Source of the DNA: Branchipolynoe longqiensis
Taxonomy: Eukaryota > Annelida > Polychaeta > Phyllodocida > Polynoidae
DNA length: 64,000 nt
Assembly (NCBI GenBank): GCA_030323885.1
Contig: CM059198.1
Location: 7,276,086-7,340,085, forward strand
Direction of reading: 5' to 3'
Shown: in pieces, positions 32,951 to 43,539 of the stretch
Layout of the letters: the number at the start of each line of letters is the position of its first letter
Numbering within the stretch: the stretch's first letter is position 1
The notes under the pieces: generated by a model
Databases searched by the model: none
What the model saw: the letters and a program-made list of their open reading frames with translations, nothing else
Told to the model about the DNA's origin: nothing
Position numbers and translations under genes: made by a program

Positions 32951-34014
32951 GTAATGATGGCGAACGTTAGTGCTGGAGGGGAAGTCTCGGAATCGTTCGG
33001 GGTTACCAATGGGGTCAAGCAAGGTTGTGTACTGGCCCCCACGCTCTTCTCCATCTTCCTATCAGCAATGCTAGACGAGGCTTTCCGAGACATGGGGGAT
33101 GGCATCTATATACAGTCCAGACAGAGCGCTGACCTATTCAATGTCGCACACTTCAGAGCGAAGACCAAGACTACTCAGATACTGGTGAGAGAGCTACTAT
33201 TCGCAGATGACAGTGCACTGGTTGCCCACTCTGCTGAAGAGACCCAGAAAATAGTGGACGCTTTCTCCGATGCATCAAAGAAGTTTGGCCTGAAAATTAA
33301 CATCAAGAAGACGGAGGTGCTGTACCAACCCAACTCTACAAGAACCCGAGAGGAGGAGATCATGGTTGACGGAAACAAGCTGAACTCTGTTCCGGAATTC
33401 ACCTATCTCGGATGCACAATATCAAGTGATGGACGCATTGATGCTGAGATACAGAGGAGGATGGCCAAGGCTAGCGCATCTTTCGGCCGACTACGCCAGA
33501 GACTCTGGAACAACCACCATGTGTCCATTCGGGTCAAAGGTAAGATCTACCGCGCAATCGTGCTATCCACCCTACTATACGGAGCCGAGGCCTGGACAGT
33601 GTACAGACAGCAGGTGAAAAAGCTGCATGCCTTCATGATGCGACATCTGCGTTCAATCATGAGGCTAACCTGGAAGGACAAAGTGACGAATAAGGAAATA
33701 CTCGAACGGATGGGGCTGCCCTCTATGGAAGATCTTCTGATCAAAAAGAATCTCCGGTGGACTGGACACCTCATGAGGATGTCATCAGACAGGCTACCAA
33801 AGCAGATCCTCTATTCTCAACTGTCTTCTGGCTACAGAAAGAGAGGGCGCCCCCGTCTCCGGTTCAAAGATACCATCAAGAGAAACCTGAAGCTGAGAGA
33901 CATTAAGACCGACTCATGGACGCAACTCTCACAGCAGAGAGCTAAATGGAGAGCGGCAGTCAAGTAATGAAAGCAGTCTTTGTCGCATCGCGACCGACAG
34001 CATGATGATGATGA
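32951..34014 (+). mobile_element. 5'-truncated LINE with target duplication
   Basis: Flanked by AGTTACATGGG at 32940-32950 and 34015-34025 (11 bp). The element is the last 1064 bp of a LINE: the C-terminal part of its ORF2, a short 3' UTR containing TCGCATCGCGACCGACAGCA, and a TGA-TGA repeat tail. Such short-repeat tails are typical of RTE-type LINEs. A shorter insertion with the same tail is at 37871-38254. Confidence 0.9.
32954..33967 (+). pseudogene. LINE ORF2 C-terminal part (RT and tail)
   Basis: An undamaged 337-codon frame. RT blocks visible: GVKQGCVLAPTLFSIFL, then the catalytic LLFADDSALVA, LKINIKKTEVLY, the YLGCTISSDGRID block, then LLYGAEAWTVY and the C-terminal LRWTGHLMRM and KRGRPRLRFKD motifs. 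The endonuclease and first RT blocks are absent because of 5' truncation at insertion. The style resembles RTE/BovB-like or related animal LINEs; clade not settled. Lack of stops suggests a recent insertion. The start codon is only the first ATG within the fragment. Confidence 0.85.
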
Positions 34015-34025
34015 AGTTACATGGG

Positions 34026-34439
34026 TTCATTGTAGAGTAGCATACCACCTCCTTCACCCAATGGGAATCGAGCATTCCTGGCCCTACCAATAGGGATCCA
34101 GCAATCCTGGTCTCCATGGATACCAGTTGTCTGCTCAGCACCAGTAGTTGTATGGCCCCATGGACACCACCAACCTTGACCTTTTGAGTGGGGTGACCCC
34201 TTCTCCAGCAGAAGGGCTAGGCCTTGAGTGCAATCACACGCAGACCTGCCAGCACCACTATGTCTATTTACATCCCACTCAGGCACCACCAATCCATATA
34301 TATATGCACCTGGTCACGTACACTGATCAGTAATAGAACATTTGCATTCCCCCTTTGCCAAATATCGGAATATTTTACAGGGCGTTTGAGGCAATTTAAT
34401 AGAACATGTTCCTGCTGAATCCTATGGTGTCAGAGATTT
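34026..34439. other. Unassigned
   Basis: No frame or repeat recognised. Confidence 0.5.
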
Positions 34440-34600
34440 GGTGTGCTTACTAATTTGACATGTTTGCACTTCTAAAATCTCAAAACTGAGCCATTTAAAA
34501 TAAAGTCACTTCAAATTAAAATAAGGCTTATTATACAAATCAATTTAATATATTTATCCCAGAAAAATGACTGAAACTCAAAACAATTGGACTTTAAAGG
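34440..34600 (-). mobile_element. MITE-3 fragment, reverse
   Basis: The complement reads CTTTAAAGTCCAATTG...TTGAAGTGACTTTATTTTAA like 37461-37610. Confidence 0.6.
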
Positions 34601-34614
34601 AAGATAGGCTTATC

Positions 34615-34925
34615 CGGCTTGGTTTTACCTCCTAGCACTGTATAAGGACATATCAGGACGGATGACGGTGCACAATCATGGTGACTTTATAGTGCTGTCC
34701 CACTGGGAAACAAAGCCGCCAGAGCACTCTGACACAATAGCCCAATCAGTCGCATCATTTTGACATGGAACAAACTACTCACTGCCCTATCCTAGCGATG
34801 CCAAGCGCCATGGTAGGTGGCGACAAGTATCAATTTGATAAATCATTGGTTTGATTCAGCCAGGTTTTAAACTTCAAACCTTTCACAGTGGAAGCCAGCG
34901 CTCTTAACGATTGTACCACCGCCTC
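34615..34925 (-). mobile_element. SINE-B copy, diverged
   Basis: GGTTTTACCTCCTAGCACTG at the tail side, CACTGGGAAACAAAGCCGCC in the middle, degraded tRNA-like head near 34925. Confidence 0.7.
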
Positions 34926-35055
34926 TAGAATTTGAAATGAGGGGACAGTTGGTGAGAGAACCATGGGAACGTCAGTCAAGACGTGATGTGAAATAGTGGA
35001 AATGGTTGTTGGTCTGGTGGGTGGTGTGCAGGGTTTATCGCTTGAGTAGCTGATA

Positions 35056-35078
35056 NNNNNNNNNNNNNNNNNNNNNNN
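35056..35078. other. Assembly gap (23 N)
   Basis: Run of N; the true length and content are unknown. Confidence 1.
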
Positions 35079-35264
35079 CGCCATCTTTGAGGTCAGCTTG
35101 TGTATGCAGTGGAAGCCAGGGAATGCTGGTTTACATTGGAGCTAATACTGATACTAACCGCGGTTAATTAATTAGGTTATTATAGTTATAGAAATGATGC
35201 TATGCTAAACAGGTTTTGGTGACAACTATGAATGAGAGCAGATGATCTTTTATGAGAACTGTAT

Positions 35265-36000
35265 TCTTAGGGGTATCCAAATACGGACACCCTGGATTTA
35301 GGCGAACCCAAATATGGACATCTTGGTTTTAGGCAGACCCAAATACCGAGGCACCGGTTTTAGGCAGAACCAAATAAGGGCACCTTGGTTTTAGGTTGGC
35401 CCAAATAAGGGCACTCTGATTTTAGATAGACCCAAATAAAGAGACACTGGTTTTAGGTTGGCCCAAATAAGGGCACTCTGGTTTTAGATAGACCCAAATA
35501 AAGAGACACTGGTTTTAGGTAGACGCAAATAAGGGGACCCTGGTTTTAGGTAGACCCAAATAAAGAGATACTGGTTTTAGATAGACCCAAATAATGGGAC
35601 CCTGGTTTTAGGTAGACCCAAAGAAGGAGACAGTGGTTTTACCTAGACCCAAATAAGTACATGCTAGTCTTAGGCAGACCCACACAAGGACATGCAGGTT
35701 TTAGGCAAACCCAAATAAGGAAATGCTGGTTTTAGGTAGATCTAGATAAGGAAACACTGGATTTAGGCAGACCCAAATAAAGCCACGCTGATTTGAGTCA
35801 ATCCTGAATAAGGGCATACTGGTATGGCAGACCCAAATAAGAACAATCTGTTTTTAGGCTGACCTAAATAAGGATGCGTTGGCTTTAGGCAGACCATAAT
35901 AAGGACATGTTCATTTTAGGCTGACCCAAATAAGGACATGCCGGTTGTAGGCAGACCCACATAAGAAAACATTGGTTTTAGGCAGACCCATATAAGGACT
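35265..36000. repeat. Minisatellite, about 30-bp unit
   Basis: About 24 units like GGTTTTAGGCAGACCCAAAT then AAGGACACT. It resumes in degenerate form at 36280-36500 after the LINE fragment. Confidence 0.9.
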
Positions 36001-36279
36001 TCCCCAATGTGTTGCTACCTTGTAGTGGTGGGGAGGCTTGTGTGCCTCCGTGACCATGAGAGCTATACCGGCAGGGGCTAGCCCCCTGGCAGGTTTAACC
36101 AAGCCGGGCAGGACTCATGGTAGAGGACAGACTAAGAGCAGCCACTGGTCCTCCAGGTTGGGGATTGGGCATGGGGCCAACAACCCCACCCCGGAAAAAA
36201 AGAACAACGTTACAGAATCACGAACAGCCCTTGTTTGTGGCCTATGCCCAAAGTTGGGTGGTAGGCGGAAGTAAGTAGT
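36001..36279 (+). mobile_element. LINE 5'-region fragment in minisatellite
   Basis: TGTTGCTACCTTGTAGTGGT, GAGCTATACCGGCAGGGGCT and CCCCACCCCGGAAAAAAAGA resemble, from memory, the conserved 5' region of RTE-like LINEs in marine invertebrates. ATATAAGGAC is present on both sides, but the host array itself has that word, so the duplication is weak evidence. Confidence 0.5.
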
Positions 36280-36500
36280 GAGTAATATAAGGACACTCTG
36301 GTTTTTTCAGATCCAAATAAGGACTTGCAAGTTTTAAGGAAGAGCTGAATAATGACGCTATTAGTTTAGGAAGAGCCAAATATGGAAACACAGGTTTTAC
36401 GCAGAGCAAAATAAGGTAATAACCCCAATATGGACAGTTTGGTTTTTAGATATACCAAGTAAGGATCCCAATGCGTTAGGACATGCTGGCTTTAGATATA
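36280..36500. repeat. Degenerate continuation of the 30-bp minisatellite
   Basis: Units with GTTTTTTCAGATCCAAATAA and TTTTAGATATACC spacing are still recognisable. Confidence 0.65.
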
Positions 36501-36643
36501 CCCCAATATACAAAGTTTTAGTATCATTGATAAAAAAGCAAAGCAGTCTACATTCTGCGAATCATTTGAGCAGTTCCTGAGTTATTTTGAGCAGCACTGC
36601 AAGTGTTGAGCTACAATTCTGTCAGTATTTCGGGATATCAGGC

Positions 36644-36850
36644 GTTCTCTGTGGCGGAGTGGTTAGAGTGTCTGACTTTTTTCTAGGTCAGACTCCTAAT
36701 CTGAGGGTTGGTGGTTCGATTCCCCATGCCCCCAGCTCTGGCAATTTGGATTTCCACCGCTGGGAATAACTTACAGTGTCATCAAAGGCCGGTTGCTCTC
36801 ATACCATGTCTATGTGGTGTGGGAGGTTCAAAATCCCTTGGGTCGGAAGG
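36644..36850 (+). mobile_element. SINE-A, best tRNA-like head
   Basis: Box A TGGCGGAGTGG at 36652-36662 and box B GGTTCGATTCC at 36713-36723 match the pol III consensus. The body then follows the family up to about 36845, where the tail is lost. Confidence 0.85.
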
Positions 36851-37068
36851 AGACAAGCTTTGTCTGAATGGCTATAGCTACCAGCTACAAGAACTGGATC
36901 CGGGGGCAGTGCAATCCACACAGAACAGGCAGCTGCATGGGTGGACTCACAAGTGGCGACACATTCGAATAGGCGGGATGGAAGTTGGTGACTGCATGTA
37001 TCATTTGGAGTGAAAGTGACACTATTGAGCACAGTGTAAGTAGATCAGTTAACCCTTCTACAACTCTT

Positions 37069-37464
37069 AAGTGGCTCTCACACCTCGCGGGATTGAGCAA
37101 ACGGACAGAATTGTCTAGTCCGGTGGTGATACGTATCAACATTTATTAAAATGTGTAAAAATGTTGCGCTATCGGGTAAATGGCCGCTGAACGAACGGAC
37201 ATGAAACGGACAGGAAACGGACATGAAACGGACAGGAAACGGACAGGAAACGGACAGGAAACGGACAGGAAATGAACAGGAAACCGACCTGAACGGATAG
37301 CCAACGGACGAAACGAAATCAAACCGGACAACAACCGTAGACGTCAGTCCGGCGGTATCCATTCCTACTTTTGTGCATTTTCAAAACTTGCATGGACACA
37401 AACTGGACATTATTCGTTTTCTGTCCATTTCCCTCAATCTGGTGAGGTGTGACAGCCGCTTTAA
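37069..37464. mobile_element. MITE-4 copy
   Basis: Left TCTCACACCTCGCGGGATTG and right complement (ATCTGGTGAGGTGTGACAGC) form inverted ends. A (GAAACGGACAG)n array at about 37200-37275 expands the interior. The other copy is 62770-63176. Confidence 0.75.
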
Positions 37465-37814
37465 AGTTGCATAGTCCGATGGTTTTGAGTTTCTGTCACT
37501 TTTCTGAGATAAATATATTGAACTGATTGTTATAATATACCTTAGTTTAGTTTGAAGTGACCTTTATTTTAAATGCCTAACCTTTGAGATATTCAAAGTG
37601 TAAACATGTCAAATCAGTTTCGGCATGCTTGCCAAAACTGGGACACCATAGCCTTCTGCAGTAACGGGTTCTATTCAATTTATTCAGTAGCCCCTCCTAT
37701 GTGGCAATAAATACTTAATATGTGCATCAGTATGTAAGTTAGATATATAGAATCAAATCTAAATAATTATTTTGGTTTTGAAAATGTCATGCTTCATCGG
37801 ACTACGCAGCTTAA
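37465..37814 (+). mobile_element. MITE-3, best copy
   Basis: AAAGTTGCATAGTCCGATGG at the left, CATCGGACTACGCAGCTTAA at the right. It begins at the exact right end of MITE-4; the shared TTTAAA makes the border uncertain by a few bases. Confidence 0.8.
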
Positions 37815-37870
37815 GGTAGCATATATGGATGAGATAGCATAGCGGTTAGAGCGCCTGTATCTGATGTGGA

Positions 37871-38254
37871 GTTTGACGCCCCTGCCCTGCAGAGTTGTAA
37901 ACCACTGCCTTGTGGTACAGGTTCTTGACAGAACCGAAGGCTAAGGGAGCAAACCCTAAACAGAAAACCATGTCACTGTGGCAGCATTAAGCGCGGTTGA
38001 TGTATCTAACTCCCAACATCTCCCTACCAGCCACTGCAGGGACAAATAGCTTTGCGCCTGTCTTGACATGTTCTTGCTGGTCTGAAACCTCTATTTGCTC
38101 CCCAAGAGAATGTCGCTGGTAACTTGCAAAAGCCAGCAGCACTTCAACACTTTTGCAGGCAGATTTCATGAAATGTACAACCGCACACGGAGAGCGGCAG
38201 TCAAGTAATGAAAGCAGTCTTTGTCGCATCGCGACCGATAGCATGATGATGATG
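37871..38254 (+). mobile_element. Chimeric insertion with LINE 3' tail
   Basis: Flanked by a 12-bp duplication ATCTGATGTGGA (37859-37870, 38255-38266). The last 66 bp (38189-38254) match the end of the LINE at 32951-34014. The first 318 bp do not come from that LINE: they are the reverse complement of 52262-52566. This looks like one insertion event made from two templates. Confidence 0.8.
37987..38244 (-). pseudogene. Repeat-encoded frame, unknown
   Basis: The minus-strand frame has a block (VEVLLAFASYQRHSLGEQIE, HVKTGAKLFVPAVAGRE) that is also encoded at 52270-52452 with conservative differences. The two copies lie in different contexts, so the block probably belongs to a dispersed repeat or a retrocopied transcript. 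I do not recognise the family. Confidence 0.4.
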
Positions 38255-38329
38255 ATCTGATGTGGAAGGCCACTGTTACTATTTTTTGTTGAGTCAAGGA
38301 CAGAAATGTGGATATCCCGGACACGGTGT

Positions 38330-38660
38330 CCAAATTGGTGACTGGGTTGTTTGCTGTGTGTAAAGTCGTGGGTTCAAACCCTGACCAAGTTAAACCAATG
38401 ATTTACTAAATTCGTCCTCTTCACAACATAGCGTGATGCTCGGCATTATTAGGATAGTACAATCAGTGAGTTACACAGTGTTAGGGTAATGTGACTGAGG
38501 GGCATAGCGGGTCATGGTGCAGGTGGACTGGTCTTCCAGTTAGACAGCACTATAAAGTCACCATGACTGTGCACCGTCATGTTGGTAGCCATCCTGATAT
38601 AGTCTAAAACTACCGTTAGGATGCAAAACCACAAGCGACAAACAAACATTCACTTATTAA
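38330..38660 (+). mobile_element. SINE-B, nearly full
   Basis: Box B GGTTCAAACCC near 38371, middle GACAGCACTATAAAGTCACC, tail GGATGCAAAACCACAAGCGA. Confidence 0.8.
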
Positions 38661-39104
38661 TATATGCCACTACCTCACCTGGCATGGCAAGTGTATATTG
38701 GTTCATTGTCAGGATAACATGACTGAGTCAGGATATTGCAGCCACGCTGCAGGATATCCAATATAGGCAATGCTATAAACCTACAAGGATCGCCACAATC
38801 CAATACCCGCTTCCGGTGTGATCTCGGATGTTTCTAATGTGTTAAATCCTATTTCATCAATTCATCAATTCATCTATTCATCAATCACTCAAGCTGTGAA
38901 TCCTAAAATTCCCTCCGAGATAAAGCTGCGATTGAAGTAGAGGACTTTGACGGGTTCACACGCTTCAGTGAACCTAATCTTTGTGCAGTGGCAGCAGCGG
39001 CATGGTTTCCAAAGGACACTGTGATCAATCACATCAGTCCTGTCAGATTGGGTTAGCGGCAACATCTGGCTGAAGACTCCGATGGACTTTTCTATTGTTG
39101 CATG
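38661..39104. other. Unassigned
   Basis: 38690-38810 may be an eroded SINE-B middle part. Nothing else recognised. Confidence 0.45.
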
Positions 39105-39270
39105 GACCCTCTTTGTAACATGGATCCTCTTCGGCACATCGATCCTTACCGCTAAGTGGACCCTCATTAATGTGAGCAGCCTCATTGTTTCATGTATCAT
39201 CATTATTTGATTAACCATCATTAATGTAATGGTACAGTCATTGGTACATATATCATTGTTGCATGGTCCC
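39105..39270. repeat. Minisatellite, left part
   Basis: Words such as CATGGATCCTC, ACCCTCATTAATGTGAG recur and are the same as at 41225-41435; the DNA between is later insertion. Confidence 0.65.
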
Positions 39271-39502
39271 TATTTAAAAAATGTTTTAAATGTGTTATTG
39301 AGGCTGTATTTATACTGTCCATAGCATATAGGCCTGGGTATTCAGGCTTGTTTTCAAAGCTGGCCAGCTGTAGTGTTGGTGTTATCTTATCACACAGTAG
39401 TCGCTGATAAGGTATTTGATTGCCTGCATTTCAGCAGCAGATAGATGGTTGGTTGGTCTGGTTAGTAGTCTATGTTAAGTTTTGTTGATTTTCTTGGTAT
39501 AT

Positions 39503-39605
39503 ATGAAGAGTTCAGGCACAAAACCACGTAAACGCCAATCCACAAATCTAGTTTAAATCAAAGATGTTTACATGAAAATGATTTTTAATTTTTACAATAC
39601 AGTTT
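39503..39605 (+). mobile_element. MITE-2 fragment
   Basis: Left end ATGAAGAGTTCAGGCACAAA and about 80 bp of interior. Confidence 0.65.
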
Positions 39606-39879
39606 ACAATACAGCTATTTCTCCACCATCACCTCCACCCCACCCCAATCCCGCCTCCCAAACTCTCCTACCACCCCACCACCGCCCACAATGCTGTTTC
39701 CATGAAAATGTGCTAAATCTTTTCTACTCTTACTACTAGACTAGGCTACTCCTATTTACATATCATAGGCTTGTACGTAGCTGTGTGGTGTGCTATCTGG
39801 CTACTTTTGGCATGGTGACCTTCCATTGGGCGTTCCGCTGGTAGGCCATGACATATCACATGCCCCTTTGCAGTGCAGC

Positions 39880-40262
39880 TTATTGGGAGTTTCCTAGCCT
39901 TATTTTTCACAGATATATATGTTTTTAGGTCAGGAATTTGTCATTCCTTTACTGTTTGTCCATTCCACACCATGACAGCCATTTCCAGCGTGCTTCTCTC
40001 ATGAGCTTTTATTTGGCTTCTGGTCTACTTTAGTAGTGGCGCATTATTTGCTCTAGTAGCCCTTTGTGGTTTTGTTAGGAGTTTACTATCTTGACTATAG
40101 CTGTATGCTAGTGTTTTCAGATGAATTAATCTCCTATTTTCTACCAATTTTACTTTGGTTCTTTTGTGTGTGTCATCGGTGGTGTGCAGCTTGTCTACTC
40201 TGAGGCAGATTTTCAGGGCTCTGTTCTGTAGTGTTTGCAGTTTTTTTTAAAGTTTTTTTTTC
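39880..40262 (-). pseudogene. LINE RT C-terminal fragment, distal part
   Basis: The minus strand gives LQTLQNRALKIC, then HLKTLAYSYSQDSKLLTKPQ and MAVMVWNGQTV, a pattern common to the end of CR1/Rex-like LINE ORF2 proteins. Stops occur in it. It continues the fragment at 41080-41231, from which it is separated by the gypsy LTR-gag piece. The 3' end of the element probably reaches about 39290. Confidence 0.7.
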
Positions 40263-40280
40263 ACACCCATGTGTAGTGTA

Positions 40281-40402
40281 TGTACGACGCGAGCACCCGA
40301 AACCGAAACCCTGATCGGGCCGGCAGCGCCGTCTGCGCGGAACCCAAATAAAGCATTATGAAACTAGACGTCGTTGTGTAGAGTCGGTTCATGATCATTA
40401 CA
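40281..40402 (+). mobile_element. Ty3/gypsy-like LTR (about 122 bp)
   Basis: Runs TGTACGACGCG to CATTACA and is followed at once by a primer binding site. AATAAAG near 40348 could be the poly(A) signal. The left edge could be 4 or 9 bases earlier. No 3' LTR is present in the window. Confidence 0.65.
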
Positions 40403-40420
40403 TGGTGTCAGAAGCGGGAA
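40403..40420 (+). promoter_or_regulatory. Primer binding site, tRNA-Leu type
   Basis: TGGTGTCAGAAGCGGGAA resembles the complement of the 3' end of tRNA-Leu, as is common in Ty3/gypsy elements. A weaker copy is at 48036-48055. Confidence 0.7.
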
Positions 40421-40431
40421 ACTGAAGCAAA

Positions 40432-41073
40432 ATGGCTCTTTCCGGGTTGAAACCCCCCGCCGCACTGAATTTGAACGAGGACTTGGCGGCTAACTGGAAA
40501 GCCTGGAGCCATTCCTACCAGATCTACGCCACAGCAGCCGGAGTGCTGAGTAGGAGCGAGAAGGTGCAGTGCTGCATGTTTTTACATGTGGCAGGAGCAG
40601 AAGCGCAAAAAGTGCATCAAGCAATGACATTCACGGCCGCCGAAATAGACAAAATCGAACCACTCCGGGAAGCGTTCCGGATATACTGTGAAGGACGAAC
40701 AAACTTGACTGTGACTCGGTACAAGTTTAACTTGTATAACCAGGGCCAAGAGACGATGGACACATACATAAGAGAAGTGCGACACCGAATCGGACACTGT
40801 CAATACGAAGGCCTAGAAGAATCATTGATGTGCGACAGACTAGTGAGCGGTGTCAAATGCAATGAGCTACGCGATCGGCTCTTAAGAACGCCGAAACTGT
40901 CTCTCAAGATGTGCGAGGAAATATGCCGCCTGAGCGAACACACAGGACGACAGTTGGCAGGGGCGACAAGCGGCGAACATGCGGTGGATTACGTACGACG
41001 TGAGGATACGGCCCGCCAAACACCACGAACGTACGACTCCAGGCAGCAGCAGAGGCAACGGCCGGCCGCATAG
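40432..41073 (+). pseudogene. Ty3/gypsy-like gag, fragment
   Basis: A 213-codon open frame starting MALSGLKPP 29 bases after the primer binding site. The capsid-like part (NWKAWSHSYQIYATA, CCMFLHVAGAEAQKV, FRIYCEGRTNLTVTRYKFN, MDTYIREVRHRI, LVSGVKCNELRDRLL) has the pattern of gypsy gag proteins of animals. The frame stops soon after the capsid, before any CCHC knuckle or protease, where the sequence switches to the minus-strand LINE. So this is a 5' remnant (LTR, primer site, gag), not a working element. A relative is at 47774-48025. Confidence 0.8.
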
Positions 41074-41079
41074 GGGAGC

Positions 41080-41231
41080 ACCATGCCCTTGAAGATTTGT
41101 ATTGACATTTCTTGTGTCATGTAGTCTCTTAGCTTTGCAAATAGCCACAGTTTGTGGTTTACCTTTTGGACAATTTTGTTTATACATAGGTTGTAGTTTA
41201 GTTGGCTGTCCGAATCCAGGCCTAGGTACAT
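41080..41231 (-). pseudogene. LINE RT C-terminal fragment, proximal part
   Basis: The minus strand encodes YLGLDSDSQLNYNLCINKI and LWLFAKLRDYMTQEMSIQIF, then KGMVLPY, where the gypsy piece interrupts. These are the YLG and LPY regions of the RT C-terminal domain. It joins with 39880-40262. Confidence 0.75.
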
Positions 41232-41435
41232 GTATCCTCATTGTTACATGGACACTCATTAATACCACGGCACCCTCATTGGTATATGTATCCTCATTGG
41301 TACATGTTCCATCATTAATTTGAGGACTATCATTGCCAATGTCATATGTATCCTCATTGTTACATTGCCCCTCAGTAATGTGAGGATCCTCATTAATACA
41401 AGGTTGCCCTCATTGGTACATGTATCCTCATGGGG
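41225..41435. repeat. Minisatellite, right part
   Basis: Repeats of GTACATGTATCCTCATTGGT and related words, as at 39105-39270. Confidence 0.7.
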
Positions 41436-41439
41436 TGGG

Positions 41440-41670
41440 TGAGCGAGGGGAACAGGGGGTGGCGTGGGGATTATGGTGGGGAGGTCGAGGCAGGGGGCTT
41501 CAAGTTGCTGTGAGAAGTGGGGGTGGGGGGAGTATGAGTGGGGGAGGGAGAGTGTGTTGGGGGTAATTGGGGTTGGAAGTTGGTATGAGAAGTGTTGGGG
41601 GGAGGGGGGATTATGAGCAGGGGTAGGGTGTGTGCGGTGGGGTTTATGGTGGGGGGAGGCAATGGAGTGG
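41440..41670. repeat. G-rich tract
   Basis: GGTGGGGGGAG-type sequence without clear period. Confidence 0.75.
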
Positions 41671-41934
41671 TCATCAAAGCCTAACCCTACATCAGAAAGA
41701 AACGCCTGTAGGCGAGCACCTAAAGCTAGGATTAGCGAGTGAGTCAGTACCAGTCGCTACGGTGGCCGGGCGGAGCGGATGAGCGAGTAGTACTGGCAAA
41801 CCCCACCAGGGGGCATGGGATGGGAGCGAGGGGGGGTCATTGCGCTAAGGTAAAGCGTTCCCTAGGGGAAACAAAGACGCGGCCCGGTAGACGGAGCCAC
41901 CAGCGTGTGTGCTCTCGTTGCAATATTGGTTAGT
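41671..41934. other. Unassigned
   Basis: No recognised repeat or frame. Confidence 0.5.
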
Positions 41935-43530
41935 TGAACTGTAGGTGTGTGTCTGTAGGGGTATGTGTGTGTAGGGATGTGTGTGTGTTGAGGGAGTGGA
42001 GTGAGTGTGGGGGGAGTCAAACCTGCATGTGTCTGTTGAATTGTTTGTGTGTTGTTCGGGTGTGTGGGGTGAGGGATAGGGTAGACATTCCTGTGTGTTT
42101 GTCTATGTATGAGATTGGGGGGGGGGGGAGTCAAACCTGCGTGTGTCTGTTGAACTGTCTGTGTGTATGTAGGGGTGTGTGGGGGTGAGGGATAGGGTAG
42201 ACATACCTGTGTGTTTGTCTATGTATGAGATTAGGGTGGGGGAGTCAAACCTGCGTGTGTCTGTTGAACTGTCTGTGTGTATGTAGGGGTTTGTGGGGGT
42301 GAGCAAGGGGGTAGACCGACCTGTGTGTTTGTCTATGTATGAGATTGGGGTGGGGGAGTCAAACTTGTGTGTGTCTGTTCAACTCTCTGTGTGTGTATGT
42401 AGGGGTGTGTTGGGGTGAACGAGAGGACAGACAGACCTGTGTGTGAGTCTCTCTTTGAGATTGGTGGTGGGGAGTCAAACCTGCGTTTGTCTGTTGAACT
42501 GTATGTGTGTGTATGTAGGGGTGTGTGGGGGTGAGCAAGGGGCTAGACATACCTCAGGGTTTGTATATGTATGAGATTGGGGGGTATACACACCTGTGTT
42601 GTTGTCTATGTATGAGATTGGGGCTAGACACACATGTGTGTGTGTATGAGATTGGTGGATAGACACACATGTGTGTGTATGTATGAGATTGGTGGATATA
42701 CACACATGTGTGTGTATGTATGAGATGGGTGGATACACACACATGCGTGTGTATGTATGAGATTGGTGGATAGACACACATGTGTGCATGTATGAGATTG
42801 GTGGATATACACACATGTGTGCATGTATGAAATTGGTGGATATACACACATACACACATGTGTGTGTATGTATGAGAGTGGTGGATAGGCACACATGTGT
42901 GTAGGTATGAGAGTGGTGGATAGACACCCGTGATTGGGTATGTATGAGAGTGGTGGATGTACACCCATGTGTATGTATGTATGAGATTTGTGGATATACA
43001 CACATGTGTGTATGTATGATATTGGTGGATACACACACATGTGGGTGTATGTATGAGATTGGAGGATAGACACACATGTGTGTGTATGTATGAGATTCGT
43101 GGATATACACACATGTGTGTACGTATGAGAGTGGTGAATATACACACATGTGTGTGTATGTATGAGCTTAGTGGATATACACACATGTGTGTATCTATTA
43201 GATTGGTGGATATACACACAGGTGTGTGTATGCATGAGATTGGTGGATATACACACATGTGTGTGTATGCATGAGATTGGGGGGTATACACACCCGTGGG
43301 TGTCTGTTGAACTGTATGTGTGTAGGTAGGGGCGCGTGCGGGTGAGCGAGGGGGTAGGCATACCGGTGTGTTTCTCTGTGTATGAGATTGGGGGGTAGAC
43401 ATACCTGTGTGTTTGTCTATGTATGAGATGGCTGGGGAATACACACCTGTGCGTTTGTCTGTGCATGAGATCGGGGGGTAGACACACCTGTGTGTGTGTC
43501 TATGTATGATATTGGGGGGTACACACACCT
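41935..43530. repeat. Compound minisatellite
   Basis: 41935-42550 and 43290-43530 have units near 115-120 bp (GTCAAACCTGCGTGTGTCTG, GTATGAGATTGGGG). 42550-43290 has a shorter unit of about 38 bp: GTATGAGATTGGTGGATA then CACACATGTGTGTGT. Each short unit contains the palindrome ACACATGTGT. The long minus-strand frames rich in His, Thr, Ile and Cys arise from this repeat. Confidence 0.9.
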
Positions 43531-43539
43531 GTGTGTTGT

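Noticed and set aside
36644..36728. Functional tRNA gene
   Set aside because: Boxes A and B are good, but the arms do not pair as a complete tRNA in the copies inspected and the sequence recurs as the head of a dispersed SINE.
37195..37275. CRISPR-like array (regular short repeats)
   Set aside because: Animal genome, 11-bp units with no spacers; a minisatellite inside a MITE.
40882..41268. Minus-strand 128-codon frame overlapping gag
   Set aside because: Antisense shadow of the gypsy gag combined with the adjacent LINE.
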